This document shows positions 35,375 to 44,632 of a stretch of DNA of 64,000 nucleotides, one piece after another; the stretch's first letter is position 1; the number at the start of each line of letters is the position of its first letter. Below the pieces are notes generated by a model. It worked only from the letters and a program-made list of their open reading frames with translations. It was not told the origin of the DNA and made no database searches. Where the stretch lies: positions 62,001 through 126,000 of the forward strand of contig NZ_QGTL01000018.1 in NCBI RefSeq assembly GCF_003182135.1, written 5' to 3'. The DNA is from Nocardia neocaledoniensis. Lineage in GTDB: Bacteria; Actinomycetota; Actinomycetes; Mycobacteriales; Mycobacteriaceae. The position numbers were made by a program, and so were the translations under genes.

Positions 35375-38300
35375 ATGAGAGGTGGACTGAGCACGATGCT
35401 CGAGCCACGCACTGAGGAACCGGCCAGGTTGCGTGATCCGCTGTTACGCGCCGACCTGGCCGCGCCGCCGCGCACCCTGGTCGACATCCTCACCAGCACC
35501 GCACTGGCCCACCCCGACGCACCGGCCATCGACGACGGCACCGTCGTGCTCACCTACCTGGAGCTGATCGCGGCGATCGAGGCCAGGATGGTCGAGCTCA
35601 CCGCGGCCGGCGTGCACCCCGGCGACCGGGTCGGCGTGCGGATGCCGTCGGGCTCGGCCGCGCTGTATGTCACCATCCTGGCCGTGCTGTACTGCGGCGC
35701 CGCGTACGTACCCGTCGACGCCGACGACCCGGAGGAGCGCGCCCGGCTCGTCTTCGGCGAGGCCAGGGTGAGCGCCATGGCCACCGCCGACGGCATCGAA
35801 TCGGCCACCGCCACGGCGGGCCGCCCGCCCACCTCGGACTGGAACACCCTGCCGAGCCCCGCCGACGACGCCTGGATCATCTTCACCTCCGGCTCCACCG
35901 GCACCCCGAAGGGCGTCGCGGTGACCCACCGCAATGCCGCGGCCTTCGTCGACGCCGAGGCCAACCTGTTCCTGCGGCACGCTCCGATCGGCCCCGGCGA
36001 CCGCGTGCTGGCCGGCCTGTCGGTGGCGTTCGACGCCTCCTGCGAGGAGATGTGGCTGGCCTGGCGCCACGGCGCCTGCCTGGTTCCCGCCCCGCGCGAC
36101 CTCGTGCGCACCGGCGCCGACCTCGGCCCGTGGCTGATGCGCCGCGAGATCAGCATCGTCTCCACCGTGCCGACGCTGGCCGCAACCTGGCCCGCCGAGG
36201 CACTCGATTCGGTGCGGCTGCTGATCTTCGGCGGCGAGGCGGTCCCGCCGGAGCTGGCCGAACGCCTGGCCGGTGGCGCCGACCGCGAGGTGTGGAACAC
36301 CTACGGCCCCACCGAGGCCACAGTCGTCGCCTGTGCCGCGCTGCTCGACGGCACCATGCCGATCCGCATCGGCCTGCCGCTGGACGGCTGGGACCTCACC
36401 GTCGTCGACCCGCAGGGTCAGCCGGTGCCGGTGGGCGAGACCGGGGAACTCGTGATCGGCGGTGTCGGCCTCGCCCGCTATCTGGACCCGGCCAAGGACG
36501 CCGAGAAGTACGCCCCGCTGCCCTCGCTCGGCTGGGAACGCGCCTACCGCAGCGGCGATCTGGTGCGCAACGACCCCGACGGCCTGATCTTCCTCGGCCG
36601 CGCCGACGACCAGATCAAGATCGGCGGCCGCCGCATCGAGCTCGGCGAGATCGACAACGCCCTGCAGCACCTGCCCGGCGTGAGCGGCGCGGCCGCCGCG
36701 ATCCGGACGACCAAGGCGGGCAACAAGATCCTGGTCGGCTACCTCACCGGCGCCGGACCCGACTTCGACGTGAAGAAGGCCAGGGAGATCCTGGCCGAAC
36801 AGCTCCCGGCTCCGCTGGTGCCGCGGCTCGCGGTCGTCCCCGACCTGCCGACCCGCACCTCGGGCAAGGTCGACCGCAACGCTCTGCCCTGGCCCCTGCC
36901 GAGTTCCGAGGAGCCCGCCGAATCCGGGCTCGGCGGCACCGCGGCCTGGGTCGCCGGCCTGTGGGACGCCATCCTCGGCGCCGAACCCACCGACCTCGAC
37001 GCCGACTTCTTCGACCTGGGCGGCGGCTCGCTGGCGGCGGCACAGCTGGTCGGGGCGCTGCGCGAGCGGTATCCGCACGTCACCGTCGCCGATCTCTACG
37101 ATCATCCGCGGCTGGGTTCGCTGGTGGAATTGCTCGACGGCAGCGCACCGGTCGCGGAGGTCGACGAGCGCGTGGTGGCGCCGACACCGCTGCGCGCACA
37201 GCTCACCCAGGTGCTGGCCACCATTCCGCTCACCACGCTCACCGGCCTGCAGTGGGTCACCTGGCTGGCCGTGGTGTCGGCCATCGCCGGCTGGTCCGGC
37301 TCGCTGCCGTGGCTGCCGCGGTTGTCCTGGTGGTGGATCGCACTGGCCTTCGTGCTGTTCATCTCGCCGCTGGGCCGGATGACGTTGTGTGTGGCGGGTT
37401 CCCGCGTGCTGCTCGCTGGACTGCGCCCCGGCACGTATCCGCGCGGCTCGTGGGTGCACCTGCGACTGTGGGCCGCCGTGCGCCTGTCGGAGGCCAGCGG
37501 TGCCGAAAGCCTCTCCGGCGCACCGCTGATGGTGCCCTTCGCCCGCGCGCTCGGCGCGAAGATCGGCAAGGGCGTCGACCTGCACACCCTGCCGCCGGTC
37601 ACCGGCATGCTCGAACTCGGCGACGGCGCCAGCGTGGAACCCGAGGTGGACCTGTCCGGCTACTGGGTCGACGGCGACGTCGTGCACATCGGCGGCATCA
37701 CCATCGGCGACGGCGCGGTGATCGGCGCCCGCTCGATCCTGTTGCCCGGCACCAAGATCGGCAAGAAGGCCGAGATCGCGCCCGGTTCTGCCGTCTCGGG
37801 CAAGGTGAAGGCCGAACAGGAATGGGCCGGTTCGCCCGCCACGAAGACGGGCAAGGCCCCGCGCCGCTGGCCCGACCACGCGCCCGAACGCGCCAGGCAC
37901 TGGCTGATCGTGTTCGGCCTGTCCTCGATGGCGCTGGCCGCCATGCCCGTGCTCGGCCTGGCCGTCGGCGGCACGTTCATCGCCTGGTGGGTGCGCGAGG
38001 AGACCACCATCGGCGCCGCCGCGCTGCGCGGTTTCGCCATCCTGCCGGTCGCCACCCTGCTCAGTCTCGCCGTGTACGCCGTCGCGACCGTGCTCGCCGT
38101 GCGCCTGCTCGGCATCGGCCTGCGCGAGGGCTACCACCCCGTGCGCAGCCGCACCGGCTGGCAGGTGTGGGCCACCGAGCGCCTGCTCGACTCGGCCCGC
38201 ACGTTCCTGTTCCCCCTCTACGCCAGCCTGCTGACCCCGATCTGGCTGCGCCTGCTCGGCGCGAAGATCGGCAAGAACGTCGAGGCGTCGACGGTGCTGT

Positions 38301-39319
38301 TGCTGCCCAAGTTCACCGTCGTCTCCGACGGCGCGTTCCTGGCCGACGACACCATGATCGCCAGCTACGAACTCGGCGGCGGCTGGCTGCGCATCGGCGA
38401 GGCCAAGGTCGGCAAGCGCGCGTTCCTCGGCAACTCCGGCATGACCGCGCCGGGGCGCCGGGTGCCCAAGAACGGGCTGGTCGCGGTGCTGTCGGCGGCG
38501 CCGACCAAGGCCAAGGCCGGCTCGTCGTGGCTGGGCAGCCCGCCGGTGCGACTGCGCCGCGCGACCGAATCCAGCGACACCTCACGCACGTTCGATCCGC
38601 CCCTGCGGTTGAAGCTGGCCCGCGCGTTCGTCGAGACCTGCCGGTTGATTCCGGTGATGGTCACGTTCGCCATCGGCCTCGGCGTGCTGTTCACCCTGGC
38701 CCTGATCGCGCGGCATTCGGACTATCTCGTCGCGGCGCTGCTCTCCGGCCTGGTGTTGATGGCGGCGGGCGCGGTGGCGGGTGCGCTCGCGGTGGCCGCG
38801 AAGTGGTTGCTGGTCGGCCGGATTCGCGCCGTCGAGCATCCGCTGTGGAGCTCGTTCGTGTGGCGCAACGAGGTCTCCGACGCCTTCGTCGAGACCGTCG
38901 CGGCGCCCTGGTTCGCCAGGGCCGCCACGGGTACTCCCGTGATGAACCTGTGGCTTCGTGGACTCGGTGCCAAGATCGGCCGCGGGGTATGGTGCGAGTC
39001 CTATTGGCTACCGGAGGCGGACCTCGTGACACTCGGTGACGGCGCGACCGTGGAGCGCGGCTGCGTGGTGCAGACCCATCTGTTCCATGACCGCATCATG
39101 TCCATGGACACGGTGACCCTGGACGCGGGCGCCACCCTCGGCCCGCACTGTGTCGCCCTGCCCGCCGCCCACATCGGCGCCGGCGCCACCATCGGCCCCG
39201 CGTCGCTGGTGATGCGCGGTGACGTGGTCCCACCGTCGACCCGCTGGTGGGGCAACCCCATCTCGCCGTGGACCGGCACCGCCGCGACGCCGGAGTCGAG
39301 GCAGCGCGGAGCCGCCTGA
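35375..39319 (+). CDS. Pls/PosA-type membrane non-ribosomal peptide synthetase (predicted lysine-activating)
   Basis: The 1314-residue single-module synthetase resembles epsilon-poly-L-lysine synthetase. An adenylation domain (about 30-525) carries FTSGSTGTPKG, FDASCEEMW, NTYGPTEA, YRSGDLV and the TSGKVDRNALP lysine; a carrier domain (about 560-595) has the phosphopantetheine site DLGGGSLAA. Six membrane helices and three left-handed beta-helix modules follow, each starting with 'LGAKIG'. Pls proteins polymerise one amino acid with these C-terminal modules. Residues aligned by eye to the GrsA pocket give DAESIGTVVK, close to the lysine code. ATG at 35375 has a GGGGGT site; 35345 and 35396 are alternatives. 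TGATG-coupled to the next gene. Confidence 0.9.
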   Translation: MRGGLSTMLEPRTEEPARLRDPLLRADLAAPPRTLVDILTSTALAHPDAPAIDDGTVVLTYLELIAAIEARMVELTAAGVHPGDRVGVRMPSGSAALYVTILAVLYCGAAYVPVDADDPEERARLVFGEARVSAMATADGIESATATAGRPPTSDWNTLPSPADDAWIIFTSGSTGTPKGVAVTHRNAAAFVDAEANLFLRHAPIGPGDRVLAGLSVAFDASCEEMWLAWRHGACLVPAPRDLVRTGADLGPWLMRREISIVSTVPTLAATWPAEALDSVRLLIFGGEAVPPELAERLAGGADREVWNTYGPTEATVVACAALLDGTMPIRIGLPLDGWDLTVVDPQGQPVPVGETGELVIGGVGLARYLDPAKDAEKYAPLPSLGWERAYRSGDLVRNDPDGLIFLGRADDQIKIGGRRIELGEIDNALQHLPGVSGAAAAIRTTKAGNKILVGYLTGAGPDFDVKKAREILAEQLPAPLVPRLAVVPDLPTRTSGKVDRNALPWPLPSSEEPAESGLGGTAAWVAGLWDAILGAEPTDLDADFFDLGGGSLAAAQLVGALRERYPHVTVADLYDHPRLGSLVELLDGSAPVAEVDERVVAPTPLRAQLTQVLATIPLTTLTGLQWVTWLAVVSAIAGWSGSLPWLPRLSWWWIALAFVLFISPLGRMTLCVAGSRVLLAGLRPGTYPRGSWVHLRLWAAVRLSEASGAESLSGAPLMVPFARALGAKIGKGVDLHTLPPVTGMLELGDGASVEPEVDLSGYWVDGDVVHIGGITIGDGAVIGARSILLPGTKIGKKAEIAPGSAVSGKVKAEQEWAGSPATKTGKAPRRWPDHAPERARHWLIVFGLSSMALAAMPVLGLAVGGTFIAWWVREETTIGAAALRGFAILPVATLLSLAVYAVATVLAVRLLGIGLREGYHPVRSRTGWQVWATERLLDSARTFLFPLYASLLTPIWLRLLGAKIGKNVEASTVLLLPKFTVVSDGAFLADDTMIASYELGGGWLRIGEAKVGKRAFLGNSGMTAPGRRVPKNGLVAVLSAAPTKAKAGSSWLGSPPVRLRRATESSDTSRTFDPPLRLKLARAFVETCRLIPVMVTFAIGLGVLFTLALIARHSDYLVAALLSGLVLMAAGAVAGALAVAAKWLLVGRIRAVEHPLWSSFVWRNEVSDAFVETVAAPWFARAATGTPVMNLWLRGLGAKIGRGVWCESYWLPEADLVTLGDGATVERGCVVQTHLFHDRIMSMDTVTLDAGATLGPHCVALPAAHIGAGATIGPASLVMRGDVVPPSTRWWGNPISPWTGTAATPESRQRGAA

Positions 39320-40674
39320 TGCGGAGCAAGTTCTACGAGGCCCCCATCGACGACTACCTACCGCAGAACGGGAACCGCGGCTACCGCGTCTCCCGGTACG
39401 AACTGGAACTGAGCTACAAGCCCGCCAGCAACCGCCTGGCCGGGCGCGCGGTAGTCATCGCGGTGACCACCGCGGTGCGGTCCTGGTTCACCCTCGATCT
39501 GTCGCAGGCGCTGACGGTGTCGAAGGTGTTCGTGAACGGGGCCAAGGCCGCCAAGTTCGCGCACCAGCACAACAAGCTCTCGGTCACCCCGCAGCAGAAG
39601 ATTCCCGCGGGCGGGGTCCTGGAGATCACCGTCCAGTACGCGGGCACGCCGAAGCCGGTGCGCGGGCCGTGGGGCGAGGTCGGCTGGGAAGAGCTCACCG
39701 AGGGCGCGCTGGTGGCGAGCCAGCCCAACGGCGCGGCGTCCTGGTTCCCCTGCGACGACCACCCGAGTTCCAAAGCGTCCTACCGGATCTCGATCACCAC
39801 CGACAGCCCGTTCTACGCTGTCGCCAACGGCACCCTGATGCGCAAGCAGGCCAAGGCCAGCCAGACGACCTGGGTGTACGAGCAGCCCGAGCCGATGGCC
39901 AGCTACCTGGCGACGATCCAGATCGGCAACTACCGCAAGTACCGGATCGGCGCGCCCGGCGAGCCGGTGCCGATGCAGGCCGTCGTCCCGCCGCGGCTGC
40001 GCGCGAACTTCGAGCACGACTTCGCCAGGCAGCCGCAGATGATGGCGCTGTTCACCGAGAAGTTCGGGCCGTACCCGTTCGAGGGCTACACGGTGGTGGT
40101 CACCGACGACGAGCTCGACATCCCCATCGAGGCGCAGGGCATCTCGGTGTTCGGCGCCAATCACTGTGACGGCAAACGCGGTTCGGAGCGCCTGGTCGCG
40201 CACGAGCTGGCGCACCAGTGGTTCGGCAACAGCCTGACCTTGAAGCAGTGGCGCGACATCTGGCTGCACGAGGGCTTCGCCTGTTACGCGGAGTGGATCT
40301 GGTCCGAAGCGGCGGGCGGCCCCACCGCCGACCAGCTGGCCAGGGCCGCGCGGACCAATCTGGCGCGCCAGCCGCAGGACATCGTCATCGGCGACCCCGG
40401 CCCGAAGGACATGTTCGACGACCGCGTCTACAAGCGCGGCGCGCTCACCCTGCACGCGCTACGCCTGGAGCTGCGCGACCATCTGTTCTTCGAACTCGTC
40501 CGGGAGTGGACCGCGCGCTATCGGCACGGCTCGGTGACGACCGAGGAATTCGTCGATCTGGCAGGCCATTACAGCGTGGCCCCGCTGCGTCCACTGTTCG
40601 CGCTCTGGCTGGGCACCAAGCCGCTGCCGACGCTCCCGCCGCTGGGCGGGTCGGCGCATCAGAACACCAGGTAG
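39319..40674 (+). CDS. M1 family zinc aminopeptidase coupled to the Pls synthetase
   Basis: The 451-residue M1 peptidase has an N-terminal beta-domain and the catalytic gluzincin site HELAHQW...E (HEXXH-18-E) around residues 292-316. The exopeptidase motif normally GAMEN is replaced by IEAQGISVFG, keeping the glutamate. It lacks the long C-terminal helical domain of PepN. ATG overlaps the Pls stop (TGATG), so the two are made together. Zinc aminopeptidases that degrade epsilon-poly-lysine protect poly-lysine-producing Streptomyces, so a polymer-trimming or self-resistance role is plausible but inferred. No signal peptide is visible. Confidence 0.9.
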   Translation: MRSKFYEAPIDDYLPQNGNRGYRVSRYELELSYKPASNRLAGRAVVIAVTTAVRSWFTLDLSQALTVSKVFVNGAKAAKFAHQHNKLSVTPQQKIPAGGVLEITVQYAGTPKPVRGPWGEVGWEELTEGALVASQPNGAASWFPCDDHPSSKASYRISITTDSPFYAVANGTLMRKQAKASQTTWVYEQPEPMASYLATIQIGNYRKYRIGAPGEPVPMQAVVPPRLRANFEHDFARQPQMMALFTEKFGPYPFEGYTVVVTDDELDIPIEAQGISVFGANHCDGKRGSERLVAHELAHQWFGNSLTLKQWRDIWLHEGFACYAEWIWSEAAGGPTADQLARAARTNLARQPQDIVIGDPGPKDMFDDRVYKRGALTLHALRLELRDHLFFELVREWTARYRHGSVTTEEFVDLAGHYSVAPLRPLFALWLGTKPLPTLPPLGGSAHQNTR

Positions 40675-40844
40675 CGCTGGGCCAGTTCCTCCACGAGGGG
40701 ATCGTCGGAGGGCACCATCTCCAGTGCCTCGAGGTCGTCGGCGACCGAGATGCTCCTGGTGTCGTCGCGCTCGGGGTCGGGGCCGTCCTCGGCCAGCTGG
40801 CGCAACAGCTTCTGTCGGACTCGATCCTTCAGTGAATCGCGCAT
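40659..40844 (-). CDS. small conserved hypothetical protein
   Basis: The 61-residue acidic protein (MRDSLKDRVRQKLLRQLAEDG... DDPLVEELAQRYLVF) has two amphipathic helical ends and no recognised domain. The ATG at 40844 is chosen because the upstream extension overlaps the next gene's end and is not protein-like. Its 3' end overlaps the convergent aminopeptidase stop by 16 bp. Composition and codon use look coding; the function is unknown. Confidence 0.55.
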   Translation of the reverse strand: MRDSLKDRVRQKLLRQLAEDGPDPERDDTRSISVADDLEALEMVPSDDPLVEELAQRYLVF

Positions 40845-40882
40845 ACGTCCAGACTGCCTGCCCGACGGCGCGGGCACCAGTA

Positions 40883-41314
40883 TCAGACGGGCGTGAGCCA
40901 GGTTCCCCACGGCGTGTTGCGCAACACGGTGTAGGCGGTGAGCACGCCGACGAACGACCACACCGTCACCGCGCTCAGCCCGGGCAGGCGCCACCGTTCA
41001 CCCCGGCGCGCGCGCAGCGCCCAGTCGACGACGAACACCGCGAACGCGATGACCAGCGGCAACGCCAGGATGTTGCTGTGCAGCGAGTCGAGCACGCGCC
41101 CGTCGGTGAGATTGTGCATCGCCCGCATGCCGCCGCAGCCCGGGCAGTACACCCCGAACAGCGCGTAGACCGGGCACAGCCCGTAGGACCCCTCGACGTG
41201 CGGGTCGCGGAAATGCAGCAGCGCCAGCGTGCCGATGCCGAGCCCGGCCGTGATCAGCGGCGGAGCCAGCCGTCGCCAGACCGGCGGCGTCTCCGTGCTC
41301 GGGTTCTCGGCCAT
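40883..41314 (-). CDS. DUF2752 family membrane protein
   Basis: The 143-residue protein matches DUF2752: the signature CPVYALFGVYCPGCGGMRAMHNL (residues ~47-69, with a CPGCG metal- or redox-like knuckle) is followed by three further hydrophobic segments, giving about four in all. The family is widespread in actinobacteria and has no known biochemical role. The ATG at 41314 fits the start of conservation; an upstream extension is not conserved. It is divergent from the alpha/beta hydrolase gene. Confidence 0.88.
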   Translation of the reverse strand: MAENPSTETPPVWRRLAPPLITAGLGIGTLALLHFRDPHVEGSYGLCPVYALFGVYCPGCGGMRAMHNLTDGRVLDSLHSNILALPLVIAFAVFVVDWALRARRGERWRLPGLSAVTVWSFVGVLTAYTVLRNTPWGTWLTPV

Positions 41315-41529
41315 GACCGGCGTGCTGTCCACGCTCCCACGGTACTGGGGCCGAGACGAGGCCGTCCAGCACGCCGGACGCTGTAATTTTCCGGCGAATC
41401 CGGGCGATTTCACAGTGTCAGCGCCTCGCGTGACCCCGTTCACAACAAATGGGACACTGTGACCCGCTAACACTAGCTAGCACCCCAGCACGCACTGTAC
41501 GGTGGCCTACGACACAAAGGAGTGCCGAC

Positions 41530-42582
41530 ATGCTAGCGAAGTCGATGATGACGCTCGGCGGCGTGAGTGCCCGGTTCCGCACCGGACTGCGTACCCGCGG
41601 TTTCGCCACCGCGAAGCTCAACGCCCCCGCCACCGCGCCCCAGGTCGTCCCGGTGACCACCGCCGACGGCGCCGATCTCCGGGTCCACGTCTACGGGCCC
41701 GACACCGCACCCACCCTGGTTCTCATCCACGGCTGGGCGTGCAGCATCGAATACTGGAACCCGCAGCTCAACGCCTTCGCCGGCGAGTACCGCGTGGTCG
41801 CCTACGACCAGCGCGGCCACGGCGAATCGACCCTCGGCACCGCCACCCCGAGCGAGCACACCCTGGCCGACGACCTCGCCGCCGTCCTCGACGCGACGCT
41901 GCGTCCGGGCGAGAAGGCCGTGCTCGCCGGGCACAGCATGGGTGGCTTGACCATCCAGGCCTGGGCCAAGCACCACCCCGAGCAGGTCGGCGAGCGGGCC
42001 GCCGCGGTGCTGCTGGCCAACACCGCCAACGGCGGGATCCGCTGGGAAACCGACATGCTGCCGGTGCTGAACAAGCAGCTCACCGTCGCCGACTACCCGG
42101 TCACCCTGCTCGGCGCGCCGGTGCGGATGCCGCAGCCGGTGAGCGAGTCGCTGCTGTTCGCGCCGCTGCCGATCCCCGGCGGCTGGTTCACCGAGCAGAT
42201 GTTCCGGTACCGGATCTGCACCCCGGAGGCCAGCGCCGAGGAGATCGCCTTCGCGATCGGCATCATCCGCTCGTGCCGTCCGCTCGCGCGCGGCCGCCAC
42301 GCCGCCGCCATGGCCGACATGGACCTGACGGAGGGCACCGCCAACCTGACCGTGCCGACGACCGTGATCGCGGGCGCCAAGGACCGGCTGCTCCCGCAGC
42401 GCATGTCCCGGCCGATCGTCGACATCCTGCGCCGCACCGGCCACCTGGCCGATGTCCACGTGCTGCCGCACGGCCACCTCGGAAACATCGAGGACACCGA
42501 CGCCTTCGACGCGATCCTGCGCCAGATCCTGCGTTCGGCCACCTACTCTCGGGCCACCCGCCGCAACGTCGCCGCCCGCTGA
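41530..42582 (+). CDS. alpha/beta hydrolase
   Basis: The 350-residue alpha/beta-fold hydrolase has LVLIHGWACSIEYWNPQ (oxyanion hole), YDQRGHGES, the nucleophile elbow GHSMGGLTIQAW with catalytic Ser near residue 140, and an HGHLGNIED motif carrying the probable catalytic His. The ATG at 41530 has a strong AAGGAG 8 nt upstream. The N-terminal ~35 residues are a basic/hydrophobic extension, possibly membrane-associating rather than a clear signal. Substrate is unknown (ester or epoxide type). A strong terminator follows. Confidence 0.9.
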   Translation: MLAKSMMTLGGVSARFRTGLRTRGFATAKLNAPATAPQVVPVTTADGADLRVHVYGPDTAPTLVLIHGWACSIEYWNPQLNAFAGEYRVVAYDQRGHGESTLGTATPSEHTLADDLAAVLDATLRPGEKAVLAGHSMGGLTIQAWAKHHPEQVGERAAAVLLANTANGGIRWETDMLPVLNKQLTVADYPVTLLGAPVRMPQPVSESLLFAPLPIPGGWFTEQMFRYRICTPEASAEEIAFAIGIIRSCRPLARGRHAAAMADMDLTEGTANLTVPTTVIAGAKDRLLPQRMSRPIVDILRRTGHLADVHVLPHGHLGNIEDTDAFDAILRQILRSATYSRATRRNVAAR

Positions 42583-42636
42583 CCCGAGTCGGTTCTCCTG
42601 GGTCCGGTCAACGGCGATCGGCTCAGGAGCAACGCG

Positions 42637-42665
42637 AGACCCCGACCCTTCCCGGGTCGGGGTCT
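42637..42665. terminator. bidirectional terminator
   Basis: A perfect 12-bp stem (AGACCCCGACCC and complement) with a TTCCC loop lies between the convergent alpha/beta hydrolase and secreted hydrolase genes, and ends in a T-rich stretch TTCCCTTTTCT on the plus strand. Confidence 0.85.
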
Positions 42666-42674
42666 TCCCTTTTC

Positions 42675-44027
42675 TCAGGGCAGCAGCAGGCCCCAATACA
42701 GCGCCCACAGCGTGAAACCGACGCCGCCGCACACGAGCAGCGCCCACCGCGTCCGCGCCACGGCCGACTCGCCGCCACCCCTGGCGACGACGAACCCCAG
42801 CGCGACCACCGCGCACACCGCGATCACCTGCAGGGCCACCCACGGCAGCGTGCGCCCGAACAGCAGCGGGCCGAACGAGGTCGCCCGCGTCGAGGCGACC
42901 CACACCAGCTGCGCGATCGTGCCGACCACACCGATACCGGCCGTCACCACCAGGATCCGGGCCGGGCCGGGGCGCGGCAGACGCCATGCGCGCACGAGAC
43001 CCGTCAGCGCGTACGCCGCGAAGGCGAGCACCGTCGTCACCAGGACCGCGAGCAACGCCGCCGGCGATTCCCACCACGACAGCGGGGTCAACGGCGACAC
43101 CGAATGCGCTTGCGCCGCAGGTCTGTCCGCGGACCTGTCGGCCGAGGCCGGGAGCGCGGTCACCCAATCACCCATGAGCTCGGCGTAGCCGGGAGCCAGG
43201 TCCTCGCCCTTGTCGAACCCGTCGGTCGTCGTGAAACCGCCGTGCTGCGCGCCAGGCAGGGTGCGCAGTGTGTAGTTCGTCTTGCCGACGCGGTCGAACG
43301 CTTTCTGGAAGCCGCGCAGGCTGTCACCGGGCGGGGTCAGCCGATCCAGCTCACCCCAGATCCCGAGCACCGGCTGCCGGATGCTCTCCAGAACCGGCGT
43401 CGGGTCGTAGTCGGCCTGGGCGAACAGGCCCGCACCGGCCGACACGCGGATCGCGTTGCGTCCCAGCGTGTCCACCATCGAACCGCGCACGCCGCCCGCC
43501 GCGAATCTCGTCTCGTTGGCCCAGTTCTGTTGTGCGGCGGGCGCGCCCGAGTTGGCCCCGATGGTGATCAGGAACGCGACGTCGGCCGAGCGCGCCGTGG
43601 CCATCGGCGCGACCCAGCCGCCTTCGGACAGCCCCCACAGGCCGACCTTCGCCGGATCGACTTCCGGCCGCGCCCGCAGCGCCGCGACGCCGGCGAGCGC
43701 GTCCTCGGCGAGCAGGGAGTAGTCGCGGTGGGCCGGGGTGTAGTCCTCGGTGCGCTTGGCGTAGGTCAGCGCGACGATGCCCTGACGCGCCAATGCCGCG
43801 GCGACCTGGGCGTATTGAGGGCTGGGTGAGGTCCCCGAGCCGTGCACGAGCACGACGCCGGGGCGGCCGGTCGCGTCGGCCGGCGCGTGGACCGTGCCGG
43901 TGGTGGTGGTCCCGTCGGAACGGCCGAACGTGATATCGGTGGTGGTCGGCCCGTCCGCCCGCGCGACCGGCGCACCGGCTACGACAGCGGCGATCATGCC
44001 GGTGAGCAGGGCTGTTCGCAGAAGCAC
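42675..44027 (-). CDS. secreted/membrane alpha/beta hydrolase with C-terminal membrane domain
   Basis: The 450-residue protein has an N-terminal signal peptide (hydrophobic to about residue 24, ARADG cleavage). A dienelactone-hydrolase-like alpha/beta domain follows: VVLVHGSGTSPSPQ, the nucleophile elbow GLSEGGW with Ser near residue 153, GIWGELDRLTP and GAQHGGF for the catalytic Asp and His. The last ~120 residues contain four predicted membrane helices. Thus the hydrolase domain faces outward and is tethered by a C-terminal membrane bundle. GTG start at 44027, 9 bp after the HTH regulator gene, suggesting co-transcription with it. Confidence 0.85.
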   Translation of the reverse strand: MLLRTALLTGMIAAVVAGAPVARADGPTTTDITFGRSDGTTTTGTVHAPADATGRPGVVLVHGSGTSPSPQYAQVAAALARQGIVALTYAKRTEDYTPAHRDYSLLAEDALAGVAALRARPEVDPAKVGLWGLSEGGWVAPMATARSADVAFLITIGANSGAPAAQQNWANETRFAAGGVRGSMVDTLGRNAIRVSAGAGLFAQADYDPTPVLESIRQPVLGIWGELDRLTPPGDSLRGFQKAFDRVGKTNYTLRTLPGAQHGGFTTTDGFDKGEDLAPGYAELMGDWVTALPASADRSADRPAAQAHSVSPLTPLSWWESPAALLAVLVTTVLAFAAYALTGLVRAWRLPRPGPARILVVTAGIGVVGTIAQLVWVASTRATSFGPLLFGRTLPWVALQVIAVCAVVALGFVVARGGGESAVARTRWALLVCGGVGFTLWALYWGLLLP

Positions 44028-44036
44028 GGTCGATCT

Positions 44037-44618
44037 CTATTCGTTGTCGGTCATCCCTGGCGCCGGGAAGGCGAGGAAGCGGGTCAGCACCCGGCGCGTG
44101 CCCGGCCGCCCTTCGGCGTGCGTGGCCTGGAAGCGTTTGAGCAGGGCGAGGTAGTCCTCGCAGAAGGCCTCGAGCTCCTCGGGGGTCGCGTAGATCGCGC
44201 CGCGCGAGAAGGGCATCACATCGCCCCACTCGCCCAGTTCCTCCCGCTCCGCCAGGAAGCGCTGGAACGTCTCGACATCCTCGGTGATGTACTGCGCGAC
44301 AAGCCCTTCCAGCAGTTCGCGCATCTCCGGCGACTGCGTCTTGTCGAGCCGGTACCGCAGATCCTTCGGCGGCGAACGCCACCAGCGCTCCTTGCCCTTC
44401 GCCAGTTCCGGAGCCTCCTCGATGAATCCGTGCTCGGCGAGCTGACGCAGGTGATAACTGGTGGCGCCGGTGTTCTCCCCCAGCAGCGCTCCCAAGGCGG
44501 TGGCCGTGGCGGGGCCCTTCTCCGCGAGCGCGCGAAGGATGCGCTGCCGCAACGGATGTGCCAGCGCCCTGAGTGTGACGGGATCGGTGATCTCCCTGGG
44601 TGCTACTTCCTCGGCCAT
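44037..44618 (-). CDS. ArsR-like winged helix regulator
   Basis: The 193-residue regulator has an ArsR-type HTH: ITDPVTLRALAHPLRQRILRALAEKGPATATALGALLGENTGATSYHLRQLAEHGFIEEA (residues ~9-68), with the SYHLRQL recognition helix, followed by a C-terminal effector region (YATPEELEAFCEDYLALLKRF). The ATG at 44618 is chosen; longer frames are not coding. It is followed at 9 bp by the membrane hydrolase gene, its likely target. An inverted repeat lies just upstream. Confidence 0.9.
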   Translation of the reverse strand: MAEEVAPREITDPVTLRALAHPLRQRILRALAEKGPATATALGALLGENTGATSYHLRQLAEHGFIEEAPELAKGKERWWRSPPKDLRYRLDKTQSPEMRELLEGLVAQYITEDVETFQRFLAEREELGEWGDVMPFSRGAIYATPEELEAFCEDYLALLKRFQATHAEGRPGTRRVLTRFLAFPAPGMTDNE

Positions 44619-44632
44619 ATATGCACAGTACT

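Noticed and set aside
35444-38137. 897-residue minus-strand frame inside the synthetase gene
   Set aside because: Antisense shadow of the Pls coding sequence, with no motif and Gly/Gln/Ala low-complexity content.
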